From Aliigemmobacter aestuarii (GTDB taxonomy: Bacteria > Pseudomonadota > Alphaproteobacteria > Rhodobacterales > Rhodobacteraceae), in NCBI RefSeq assembly GCF_004799285.1, contig NZ_SSND01000001.1, positions 1,116,001 through 1,180,000 on the forward strand: 64,000 nucleotides of DNA, written 5' to 3'. Numbering within the stretch: the stretch's first letter is position 1; each line of letters begins with the position of its first letter. Of the stretch, positions 42,003 through 50,622 are shown piece by piece. The notes under the pieces were generated by a model. The model was not told the origin of the DNA and ran no database searches. It worked only from the letters and a program-made list of their open reading frames with translations. Both the position numbers and the translations under genes were made by a program.

Positions 42003-44021
42003 TCACAACACCAGATCGCCCGCCGCGATGGCGCTGATCCCGGTCAGGAGGATCTCGAAATCCGCCCGCGTGTCGCCGGTGACATCGCCGCGCAGGACGA
42101 TCCCCGTGCCGCTGGTCACATACCAGACGGATTGGGCGGTGGCGGTCGTGCCCTTGAAGGCAAAGGCCTGATCGCCGCCGATGGCGGTCCTTGCGTCGAT
42201 CGCGCGCAGGTCGATGTCGTCCTGTCCGCGGACAAAGCCGGATATGACATCCCGGCCAAGGCCGACCACGCTTTCGGAAATGCTGCGGAAGACGAAGACA
42301 TCGCGGTTGGCATCGACGCCGCCATTCATCGTGTCGCGGCCCGCACCGCCGATCAGCGTGTCGAACCCGGCCCCGCCCGCCAGGTTGTCGTTCCCTGCCC
42401 CGCCGTCCAGCAGGTCAGACCCGGCGGCCCCGTCCAGCAGGTCACGGCCATTGCCACCGAACAGGCGGTCATCGTCATTGCCGCCATAAAGCTGGTCGTT
42501 CCCGTCCAGCCCAATAAGAGTATCCCGCCCGTTCTGGCCTTGCAGGATGTTGCCAAGGCCGTTGCCCGTCAGGGTATTGCCCAGGGCGTTGCCGCCCAGA
42601 AACAGCGCAGCCCCCACCAAAAGCCCGTTTTCCACGTTGGCCGCAAGGTTCAGACCGACGGATGTTTCGACCAGATCGGTTCCGCCGTTCAGGGCCTCGA
42701 TCACCAGATCGCCCGCATCGTCCACCGAATAGGTATCGGACCCGGCGCCGCCGTCCATCCGGTCGGTTCCCGTGCCGCCCAGCAGGCGGTCGTTGCCGTT
42801 TCCGCCCGCCAGGGTATCGTTCCCGGCCCCGCCCGAAAGCGTGTCGGCCCCCGCGTTTCCGGTCAGGACGTTGTTCAGGGTGTTGCCGGTCAGGCTGCGC
42901 GCGGCGGCCACGGTGATCGTGGCATTCTCGACATTCGCGACCAGCGACAGCGACAGCGCGGTTTCGATCAGGTCGGTGCCCTGCCCGGCCTGTTCGACGA
43001 TCGTGTCGCCTGCCGTTGCCAGGACATAGACATCGTTGCCGAAGCCGCCGATCAGCACATCAGACCCGGTGCCCCCGTCCAGCCGGTCGTCGCCGTCCAG
43101 CCCCAGCAACGTGTCGTCGCCTGCAAAGCCGGACAGGAAATCGCGCGCCTGCCGGCTGCCGATCTGGGTATCGTCGAAATCACTGCCCACGACCTCGTTC
43201 ACATGCCCTTCCCAGAAGGTCATCGTCGCCAGCGACACGACATAGCCCGCATCCTGAAGGACGCGCAGGCGGCCTTCGTAGACGGAATCCACGTTGGTCG
43301 GTTCGAAGTAGACGCTCGGCAGGACACCCGCCTCGCCGAATTGCAGCCAGCGCAGCTGGACCGTCACCTGGCCGCTGAGCCGGAAGGTTTCGATGCTGCG
43401 CACCTCGGACTGGGACAGATCCATCGTGACGCGGTGCGGCAGGTCCTGGAAGATGGCGATCGTGTCAAATCCCGCGCCGCCGTTGATCGTCGCTGGCACA
43501 TCCGTCGTCACCGTGGGCGCATCGTAGCTGCGCAGAAGGATGATCTGGTCATCCCCGTCGGCACCGTTGATGCTGTCCTGGCCGAAGCCGGGATAGATCG
43601 TATCGGCCTCACCTCCGCCAGTCAGTTCATCGGCCGCCGAGGAACCATAGATGAAATGCGCTTCGGAGGCGTAGATTTCGGCAAAACCGGAAAGTGCCGC
43701 CGCGAAATCCCAGGCAATACCGTAAAACAGCAGGGCAACCTCGCCGCCGATACGCAGCTCGATCTGATTCACCGCCCCCGACACCGGAAGACCGCCCGCG
43801 ATGTCCAGATCGGTGCCGGTGTAGGTGATCGTGATCGGAACGAAGTTGAGGCCCGCGTTCGTGGTGATCGTGTAGACAGCGGTGGTTCCCCCGCCTGTCA
43901 GTTCCGCGCTCTGGATGATCCCCAGCGTGGCAAGGATTTCGGGGAAGGCCAGGTAGACCGGAGGCGCGAATACCGGTCCCAGAAAGCCGTCGTCAACGTC
44001 GTAATGTTCCACGGTAGCCAT
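42003..44021 (-). CDS. RTX calcium-binding repeat protein (type I secretion substrate)
   Basis: 672 residues, no Sec signal. Residues 1-270 are a beta-rich region without a named domain. From about 285 on come at least 15 GGxGxDxLx-type nonapeptides in three blocks, for example GFAGDDTLLG, GGAGNDTLAG and GGNGRDLLDG, with serralysin-type FVFRSISES near 575 and an uncharged C-terminal export signal. No protease zinc motif (HExxH) is seen, so it is likely structural or adhesive. ATG 44021 follows AGGAG; the frame from 44117 is rejected. No HlyB/HlyD/TolC-type genes are nearby. Confidence 0.9.
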   Translation of the reverse strand: MATVEHYDVDDGFLGPVFAPPVYLAFPEILATLGIIQSAELTGGGTTAVYTITTNAGLNFVPITITYTGTDLDIAGGLPVSGAVNQIELRIGGEVALLFYGIAWDFAAALSGFAEIYASEAHFIYGSSAADELTGGGEADTIYPGFGQDSINGADGDDQIILLRSYDAPTVTTDVPATINGGAGFDTIAIFQDLPHRVTMDLSQSEVRSIETFRLSGQVTVQLRWLQFGEAGVLPSVYFEPTNVDSVYEGRLRVLQDAGYVVSLATMTFWEGHVNEVVGSDFDDTQIGSRQARDFLSGFAGDDTLLGLDGDDRLDGGTGSDVLIGGFGNDVYVLATAGDTIVEQAGQGTDLIETALSLSLVANVENATITVAAARSLTGNTLNNVLTGNAGADTLSGGAGNDTLAGGNGNDRLLGGTGTDRMDGGAGSDTYSVDDAGDLVIEALNGGTDLVETSVGLNLAANVENGLLVGAALFLGGNALGNTLTGNGLGNILQGQNGRDTLIGLDGNDQLYGGNDDDRLFGGNGRDLLDGAAGSDLLDGGAGNDNLAGGAGFDTLIGGAGRDTMNGGVDANRDVFVFRSISESVVGLGRDVISGFVRGQDDIDLRAIDARTAIGGDQAFAFKGTTATAQSVWYVTSGTGIVLRGDVTGDTRADFEILLTGISAIAAGDLVL

Positions 44022-44362
44022 GTGGTGCTCCTGTTCGGAAATATCTTCCGGGACCGTGAAATCCGGACCGTCCCGACCGTCCGGCGACTCACACCACAAT
44101 ACCGGCGAGCGTAGCACGGCCTTGGCATCCGGCGATGGAGGATTTCAGCCGCCCGGCGGGTCGGCAGTGTCGCCGGCGATGGGGCGGCATCCCCGGCCAT
44201 GTCGCAAATTTGTACCGATCAGTTCACTTTTTGCTGAGCCCAAGTCAGGCAGAGCCCTGCGACAGATTGACCTTCCGGTCCGCAAGGCCCACAGAAGCAC
44301 AATCCATTCCTTCCAGAAGACGGCGGGCGACCCGTCCGGTCGCCCCGTCACGAGAGTTGACC
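44022..44362. other. Intergenic region RTX / RND adaptor
   Basis: 341 bp between divergent genes. It holds a TetR-type operator candidate (44211-44226). No convincing sigma-70 pair is visible; TTGACC near 44269 lacks a -10 box. No open frame in it resembles a gene. Confidence 0.5.
44211..44226. promoter_or_regulatory. Putative TetR-type operator of the RND genes
   Basis: TGTACCGATCAGTTCA is an imperfect palindrome (12 of 16 symmetric positions) built on TGnACnGATCnGTnCA. It resembles operators of TetR repressors that control RND pumps. It lies about 140 bp before the adaptor gene, and no tetR-like gene is adjacent. Confidence 0.45.
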
Positions 44363-45460
44363 ATGTTCAAACGCCTTTTCATCGCCATTCTCCTTCTCGG
44401 CCTGATCGGGGGCGGGATCGTCTGGTTCAAGTATTTCCGCGACGGGATGATCGCGCAGTTCATGGCCGGGCGGGTGCCGCCGCCGGTTCCTGTGACGGCG
44501 ATGACGATCGAACCCGCGACCTGGGAGCCGGGGATCGACGCGATCGGCACGGCGATTTCGGCCCAGGGGGTCGATTTGGCCATCGAATCCGGTGGGCTGG
44601 TGCGCAGCATCGGCTTTGTTGCCAATGACCGCGTGACGGGCGGGCAGACGCTTCTTCAGATCGACGACGACAGCGAAAGGGCCTCGTTGGCCGCAGCCGA
44701 AGCGGCGCTTGCGGTTGCCGTGGCTGATGCCGGCCGTGCCCAGACCCTGACAGAGCGCGGCGTAGGTGCCGCGAACGCACTGGAAAGCGCCGAGGCGCAG
44801 GTCGCCAGCGCCCGCGCGCAGGTCGCGCAGGTGCAGACGGCGCTGGATTCCAAACGGCTTACCGCCCCTTTCGACGGGGTGATCGGAATTCCGCGCGTCG
44901 AGGTCGGGCAATATGTAGTGCCGGGAACCGTCTATGCCACGTTGCAGGACCTGGACCAGATGTATGTGGATTTTTCGGTTCCCGAACAGCAGCTTGGCCT
45001 TCTTGAACTGGGCCGGGCGGTCAGTGTCAGCACCGAGGTGGGCAGCTTCGGCACCGAAGGGCGGATCACCGGGATCGAACCCCAGGTCGACCCGAATTCG
45101 CGCCTCGCGCGGGTCCGCGCCGAAGTGGGCAACCCCGCCGGGCGGCTTCTGCCCGGTCAGTTCCTGCGTGTGCGCGTGGCGCTGCCAAGCGAGGATGGCG
45201 TGATCGCCGTGCCGCAGACCGCCATCGTATCGAGCCTTTATGGCAACTACACCTATGTCCTGCGTCAGGGTGAAGGCGATGCGCTGACTGTCGAACAGGT
45301 GTTCGTCACCCCCGGTCGTCGCAGCGGCGCGATGATCGAGGTGACGGCGGGTCTGGCCGCGGGCGACCGGATCGTGACCTCGGGGCAGAACCGGCTTTCG
45401 AACGGGGCGGCCGTGACGGTCGATACCTCGGTCGATCTGGCCGCACCGGCGGGCGAATAG
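44363..45460 (+). CDS. RND efflux periplasmic adaptor (membrane fusion protein)
   Basis: 365 residues. An N-terminal helix (about 4-22) anchors it. The lipoyl/hairpin region follows: QGVDLAIESGGLVRSIGFV, then a coiled coil (about 100-160; AAEAALAVAVADAGRAQ) and KRLTAPFDGVIGIPRVEVGQYV. It links the inner-membrane pump to an outer-membrane channel, which is not encoded here. It starts at 44363 (MFKRLF). The pump gene begins 9 bp after its stop. Confidence 0.92.
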   Translation: MFKRLFIAILLLGLIGGGIVWFKYFRDGMIAQFMAGRVPPPVPVTAMTIEPATWEPGIDAIGTAISAQGVDLAIESGGLVRSIGFVANDRVTGGQTLLQIDDDSERASLAAAEAALAVAVADAGRAQTLTERGVGAANALESAEAQVASARAQVAQVQTALDSKRLTAPFDGVIGIPRVEVGQYVVPGTVYATLQDLDQMYVDFSVPEQQLGLLELGRAVSVSTEVGSFGTEGRITGIEPQVDPNSRLARVRAEVGNPAGRLLPGQFLRVRVALPSEDGVIAVPQTAIVSSLYGNYTYVLRQGEGDALTVEQVFVTPGRRSGAMIEVTAGLAAGDRIVTSGQNRLSNGAAVTVDTSVDLAAPAGE

Positions 45461-45469
45461 GGGCGCGTC

Positions 45470-48400
45470 ATGCATTTTTCGGAACTCTTCATCCGGCGCC
45501 CGGTCCTGTCCACGGTCCTTGCGGCGCTGATCCTGTTCCTGGGTCTGGCGGCGGTGACGAACCTGCCGGTGCGCCAGTATCCCGAAGTGTCGGAAAGCGT
45601 GATCACCGTCACGACGGTTTATCCCGGTGCCGCGCCCGACCTGATCCAGGGCTTTGTCACCTCGCCCATCGCGGCTGCCGTCTCGACGACCGAGAACATG
45701 GATTACATCACCACCCAGTCACGCCCCTCTGCTTCGGTCGTGACGGTGCAGATGCAACTGGGTGCCGATCCCGACATCGCCCTGACCGAGGTCATGTCGA
45801 AGATCCAGCAGGTCCGCGGGCAACTGCCGCAGGACAGCGAGGACCCCGTCATCGTCAAGGGCACGGGCATGACCTTTGCGCTGATGTATCTGGCGGTCCA
45901 GAACCCCAACATGACGCCCGAGGAACTGAACGAATACCTTGAACGCGTGGTCCGCCCGCGGGTGACCAACATCGACGGCGTTGCCCAGATGGAAATCCTC
46001 GGCGCGCAGAAATACGCGATGCGGATCTGGCTTGATCCGCTGCAACTGTCGGCGCGTGGCGTTACCGCGCCCGAGGTACTGGGCGCGATCCGGTCGTCGA
46101 ACTTCCTGTCGGCGCCGGGCAAGACGGAAAACGAATACTTCAGCTATGCGCTGACGCTGGATTCCACGATCCAGACGCCCGAAGCCTTTGGTGCGCTGCC
46201 GCTTGTGCAGGGGCCGGAGGGCGTGGTGCGCCTGCGCGACGTGGCGCGGGTGGAACTGGCCTCGGGGACGAACGACGCGATCGTGACCTTCGGCGGCCAG
46301 CCCGGCACCTTCATCGGGATCATCCCCGCGCCGGGCGAGAACCAGCTTGATGTGGCCACGAACGTGCGCGATGCGCTGCCGGGCCTGTCGGCCACGCTGC
46401 CACAGGGCATGACGATCGACCTTGTCTACGATTCCACCGAAACCATCGCCGCCTCGATCACCGAAGTGTTCAAGACCATCGCCGAGGCGGTGGTGATCGT
46501 CGTCGTCGTGATCCTGCTGTTCCTCGGATCGGTCCGGTCGGTGTTGATGCCCATCGTCACGATCCCTCTGTCGCTGATCGGCGTCTGCGCCGTGATGCTG
46601 GCGCTTGGCTATTCGATCAACCTGCTGACGCTTCTGGCGATGGTGCTGGCCATCGGGCTTGTGGTCGATGACGCGATCGTGGTGGTCGAGAACATCCACC
46701 GCCACATCGACGAAGGCATGACCCCCACCAAGGCCGCGATCCGCGGCATGAAGGAAATCACCGGGCCGGTCGTCGCGATGACGATCACACTGGCGGCGGT
46801 GCTTTCGCCGCTGGCCTTCACCGGCGGGCTGACGGGCGCGCTGTTCACCGAATTCGCGCTGACGCTGGCGGGGTCGGTCATCATCTCGGGGATCGTCGCG
46901 CTGACGATCACGCCCGCGATGTCGGCGCGCATCTTGCACGAGGGCGAACCGGGGCGGTTCCAGCGGATCGTCGACCGGTCGCTGAACTGGTTCGCCGGGT
47001 GGTATGAACGGCGCGTGTCCTCGTCGCTGGATTACCGGCCGGTCACGATGCTGATGGTGGTGACGCTTCTGGGGGTGACAGGGTTCATGTTCATCAACAC
47101 CTCGTCCGAACTTGCCCCGGAAGAAGACAACGGCGCGCTTTTCGCCATCATGAACGGCCCTCGCTATGCCACGCTGGATTATACCGACGCCTTCACGCAG
47201 GAGGTGGGCCGCCGGACCGCCGGCATCGAAGAGGTCAAGACCGCGTTCTCGGTCGCGGGCATGGGCGGGGCGGGCAACACCGGCTTTTACATCTGGTCGC
47301 TGAAGGACTGGGCCGACCGCGACCGCAGCCAGGCCGAGATCCAGCAGCAGATCCAGGGCATCCTTGACGGCACGCCGGGGCTGCAAAGCTATGTCTTCGC
47401 GCCGCCCTCGCTGCCGGGGGCCGGGGGCGGGTTGCCGATTTCCATGGTGATCCAGTCGATTCACGCGCCCGAACGCGTGGTCGAGATCGCCGAGGAAATC
47501 CGCATGAAGGCGATGCAGTCGGGGATGTTCATCGTGGTGCAGAACAGCCTTTCCTTCGATGCGCCCCAGGTCCGCGTGACGATTGACCGCGACCGCGCGG
47601 CGCAACTGGGAGTGGCCGTCAGCGACATCGGCGCGACGCTTGGCATCCTTGTGGGCGGCGGCGCCGTGGCGCAGTTCGACCGGGATTCGAACAGCTATGA
47701 CGTGATCACCCAGGTGCCGCGCGAATGGCGCGACAATCCCGAACGGCTGGGCGAATTCTTCGTCCGGGCGCGTTCTGGGGCGATGGTGCCGCTGTCCTCG
47801 GTCGTCACGATCAATCCCACGGTCACGGCCGCAGCGATCGAACAGTTCAATCAGCTGAATTCCGCGACGCTGTCGGCCATGCCCATGATCGGCCTGTCCA
47901 CGGGCGTCGCCCTTGCCGAACTGGAACGCATCGCCGACGAGGTGCTGCCGGATGGCTTCTTCGTGGACTATTCGGGCCAGTCAAGGCTGGAAAAGACCGA
48001 GGGCAACACGATCCTTCTGGCCTTCGCGGCGGCGCTGATCGTGATCTACCTTGTCCTTGCGGCGCAGTTCGAAAGCTTCCGCGATCCGTTCATCATCCTG
48101 ATGTCGGTGCCCCTATCGATCTTTGGCGCGATGCTGCCGCTCTACTTCGGGCTGAGCACGCTGAACATCTACACGCAGGTCGGGCTGATCACGCTGATCG
48201 GGCTGATCACCAAGCACGGGATCCTGATGGTGGAGTTCGCCAACCAGCAGCGCGAAGAGCGCGGCGCCTCGAAGCGGCAGGCCATCGTGGCCGCGGCCAG
48301 AACGCGCCTGCGGCCGATCCTGATGACGACGGCGGCAATGGCGCTGGCAGTGGTTCCGCTGATCATCGCCGATGGCGCAGGGGCGGCGGCGCGGCAGGCG

Positions 48401-48547
48401 ATGGGGCTTGTGATCTTTACCGGCCTTCTGATCGGGACGGTCTTCACCCTGTTCGTGGTGCCGATGTTCTACACGCTGATCTCGCGCAGCGATGCGGCCT
48501 ACCTGCTGCACAAGCAGGCCACGGCCCGCCAGTTCGGCACCGGCTGA
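45470..48547 (+). CDS. RND efflux pump permease (HAE1 family)
   Basis: 1025 residues, twelve helices and two large periplasmic loops, as in AcrB/MexB. The proton-relay motif is GLVVDDAIVVVENIH (helix 4, near 400-414). It starts FIRRPVLSTVLAALILFLG. It exports hydrophobic compounds such as antibiotics, detergents or solvents; specificity is not predictable. Cotranscribed with the adaptor and ended by a strong terminator. Confidence 0.95.
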   Translation: MHFSELFIRRPVLSTVLAALILFLGLAAVTNLPVRQYPEVSESVITVTTVYPGAAPDLIQGFVTSPIAAAVSTTENMDYITTQSRPSASVVTVQMQLGADPDIALTEVMSKIQQVRGQLPQDSEDPVIVKGTGMTFALMYLAVQNPNMTPEELNEYLERVVRPRVTNIDGVAQMEILGAQKYAMRIWLDPLQLSARGVTAPEVLGAIRSSNFLSAPGKTENEYFSYALTLDSTIQTPEAFGALPLVQGPEGVVRLRDVARVELASGTNDAIVTFGGQPGTFIGIIPAPGENQLDVATNVRDALPGLSATLPQGMTIDLVYDSTETIAASITEVFKTIAEAVVIVVVVILLFLGSVRSVLMPIVTIPLSLIGVCAVMLALGYSINLLTLLAMVLAIGLVVDDAIVVVENIHRHIDEGMTPTKAAIRGMKEITGPVVAMTITLAAVLSPLAFTGGLTGALFTEFALTLAGSVIISGIVALTITPAMSARILHEGEPGRFQRIVDRSLNWFAGWYERRVSSSLDYRPVTMLMVVTLLGVTGFMFINTSSELAPEEDNGALFAIMNGPRYATLDYTDAFTQEVGRRTAGIEEVKTAFSVAGMGGAGNTGFYIWSLKDWADRDRSQAEIQQQIQGILDGTPGLQSYVFAPPSLPGAGGGLPISMVIQSIHAPERVVEIAEEIRMKAMQSGMFIVVQNSLSFDAPQVRVTIDRDRAAQLGVAVSDIGATLGILVGGGAVAQFDRDSNSYDVITQVPREWRDNPERLGEFFVRARSGAMVPLSSVVTINPTVTAAAIEQFNQLNSATLSAMPMIGLSTGVALAELERIADEVLPDGFFVDYSGQSRLEKTEGNTILLAFAAALIVIYLVLAAQFESFRDPFIILMSVPLSIFGAMLPLYFGLSTLNIYTQVGLITLIGLITKHGILMVEFANQQREERGASKRQAIVAAARTRLRPILMTTAAMALAVVPLIIADGAGAAARQAMGLVIFTGLLIGTVFTLFVVPMFYTLISRSDAAYLLHKQATARQFGTG

Positions 48548-48558
48548 CGGCAGCAAAC

Positions 48559-48597
48559 GGAAAGGGCCGCGGGCGAACCTTGCCCGCGGCCCTTTCC
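48559..48597. terminator. Bidirectional terminator, RND pump / acetamidase
   Basis: A perfect 16-bp stem, GGAAAGGGCCGCGGGC (48559-48574) with GCCCGCGGCCCTTTCC (48582-48597), 7-nt loop. It lies between convergent genes. Confidence 0.8.
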
Positions 48598-48615
48598 CTT
48601 TACGGATGTCCCGCG

Positions 48616-49932
48616 TCAGAGCCCGTACTGTTCGCGCGCGTAATCACCCAGCCCCACGGCATCGAGACGCGCCAGAGGCGCTAGGAAAGTGACCTGGATC
48701 ACGCCGGGGGCGCGCCCGATCTCGATCGCGCCGTTCACCGTCGCGCGGTTGCGCACCTCGGCCACGGTCATGCCCAGAAGTTTCGCCGCACGCGCGAGGC
48801 CGTTGTCGATCGCCGCGTTCAGGTTCGCGGCCGTCCCGATCACGGAAATCGGCGCCAGCGGTTCGATCTCGTCCACGCCCCAGCGGGCGGCCAGCCGCCG
48901 GCCCTTGGCCATCTCGGCCTCGGAGAAGGGACGCGCCAGCGGCGGCAGGTCTTCGGCCAGCGGGAACAGGACCGGGCCGTCCAGCGGGTAGTTCTTCACC
49001 ACCTCGACCTGAAGCGTGACGCTGCCCGCGACATCCATCGTATGCCCCGCGATTTCGCCGTCGCCCTGACCTGCGTGCATGTCGCCCATGTAGACGCCCG
49101 CCCCCGGAACCTTCACCGGCGCGACAAGGATCGCGCCCGCGCGCACCGCGTCGATATCCATGTGGCCGTCGGTCTTGTGTTCGGCCAGTTGTTCGGCGGT
49201 GATCGCATAGGCATGCGGCGCGCCAACGAGGAAGGCGCCGAAATCGCCCGCGTTGTGGCTGTCTGGCATGGCCATCGACGGGCAGGTGCCAAGCTGGCCG
49301 AGGAAAGGCCGCATCCGGACAAGCGTGCCCGGCATGTCCGACGGCGCGAAGGTCAGGATCGAATGCTGGCGGCTCTTGTCGGGCAGGGCCGAATAATGAT
49401 CGGCCTCGTGCGCGATGGTTTCGGCGGCGGCCTTGGGCAGGGTCAGACCCACCGCGCGGGTGTCGTCGAAGGTCACGGTATAGCCGTGGACGATCTCGAA
49501 GGGTTTCACCGGATTGCCGCACTTGTCGCATTTCACGGCGTCCTGTCCGATCCCATCGACATGGGTTTCGGGCCAGACCGTATCGCAGACCGGGCAGCGC
49601 GCGGCGACATAGGGATCGCCAAGACAGAAGCCCGCGGGCGAACTGTCATGCCCCGAGGCGGTCGCGATCGAGGTCACGGTGATGTCGCGGATGCGGATCG
49701 CCACGCCATCGCCCACCTCGGCGCCCTCGACGAAGACGGGCGTTGTCACTTCATGCCCGCCGCGAAGACGCGGCGTGATCATCGGCCCCCAGCATCCGGG
49801 CGCGGTGTTCGCGATGATGGTCCCGCCGTTTTCGACAGGGCCCAACATGGGTGCTGCAGGGTCCAGAACACTGTTGGTGAACTCGGAAACGACGACGCTG
49901 CGGCGCGCCGTCTTGTGGCTGCCATCCGGCAT
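48616..49932 (-). CDS. Acetamidase/formamidase-family protein with zinc-ribbon insertion
   Basis: 438 residues. The FmdA/AmdA fold is recognised by CWGPMITPRLRGG, then GDMHAGQGDGEIAGH (metal-site region) and VSVIGTAANLN-like ISVIGTAANLN. It should hydrolyse short amides to ammonia and acid. Two CxxC pairs (C113-C116 CPVC; C135-C138 CDKC) form an apparent zinc ribbon not present in the classic enzyme. The start at 49932 (MPDGSHKTARR) is preferred to 49995. It stands alone, without amide-transport genes. Confidence 0.85.
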   Translation of the reverse strand: MPDGSHKTARRSVVVSEFTNSVLDPAAPMLGPVENGGTIIANTAPGCWGPMITPRLRGGHEVTTPVFVEGAEVGDGVAIRIRDITVTSIATASGHDSSPAGFCLGDPYVAARCPVCDTVWPETHVDGIGQDAVKCDKCGNPVKPFEIVHGYTVTFDDTRAVGLTLPKAAAETIAHEADHYSALPDKSRQHSILTFAPSDMPGTLVRMRPFLGQLGTCPSMAMPDSHNAGDFGAFLVGAPHAYAITAEQLAEHKTDGHMDIDAVRAGAILVAPVKVPGAGVYMGDMHAGQGDGEIAGHTMDVAGSVTLQVEVVKNYPLDGPVLFPLAEDLPPLARPFSEAEMAKGRRLAARWGVDEIEPLAPISVIGTAANLNAAIDNGLARAAKLLGMTVAEVRNRATVNGAIEIGRAPGVIQVTFLAPLARLDAVGLGDYAREQYGL

Positions 49933-50138
49933 GATGTCCTCCCTTGATGCGCGGTGCTGATCGGGCAAGAGTATGCCGAACGGGGCGATCTGCAAGCGCC
50001 AAGGCCGGCGCGCCCGATGGGCCTGCGCCGAATTGTCCGGACGACCGGGGGACCAAGGGGCCTTGGACCTGTGTTAACCTTCAAAGGGCGCGCCCGGACA
50101 CCTGTGCCTGCGGCGCAACCGATAGAGGGAGGCCGACG

Positions 50139-50537
50139 ATGCCGAGACAGATGTCAAGACACGGGACGGCGCGCAAGGCTGCGGGGGCTGTGGCGGTGGC
50201 CTTCGGCCTGTTGACGGTCCTGTCGGGCGGTTCGACCCTGATGGGGGCCGTGGACATGGGCGCGGTCGTCCCCTTCGTGCTGTGGTTCAACTTTCTTGCC
50301 GGTTTCGCCTATGTTGCCGGGGGCATCCTTTTGTGGCGCGGCAGTCGCATGGCCCTGCCGGTGGCCCTGGGCATCCTTTTCGCGACGGCCGCAGTCTTTG
50401 CCGCCTTCGCCCTGCACGCCGTCGCGGGTGGCGCGTTCGAGTGGCGCACCGTCGGCGCGATGACCCTGCGCACCGCGTTCTGGGCCCTGATGGCCGGGAT
50501 CGCCCGGACGGGGCGGAGAGACGGGCGGACCGCCTGA
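50139..50537 (+). CDS. Hypothetical four-helix membrane protein
   Basis: 132 residues with four predicted helices (about 14-33, 42-62, 68-88 and 102-120). Family not recognised. GAGGGAGG precedes ATG 50139; the frame from 49944 overlaps the acetamidase leader and is not used. A CCAAGG-GG-CCTTGG palindrome (50053-50066) lies upstream. It is followed 85 bp later by the SLC13 transporter gene. Confidence 0.7.
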   Translation: MPRQMSRHGTARKAAGAVAVAFGLLTVLSGGSTLMGAVDMGAVVPFVLWFNFLAGFAYVAGGILLWRGSRMALPVALGILFATAAVFAAFALHAVAGGAFEWRTVGAMTLRTAFWALMAGIARTGRRDGRTA

Positions 50538-50622
50538 ACAGGAATTGATCACGGCATGCACGAACCCGCTGACGGGATCGTGCGGAACCTGCCATGATCC
50601 CCGGAAAGACACAAAGGCCGGA

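Noticed and set aside
42160-43150. Dense short repeats suggesting a CRISPR array
   Set aside because: They are the in-frame RTX nonapeptide codons of the minus-strand gene, not spacer-separated repeats.
44260-44300. TTGACC near 44269 as promoter of the RND genes
   Set aside because: No acceptable -10 hexamer at 16-18 bp.
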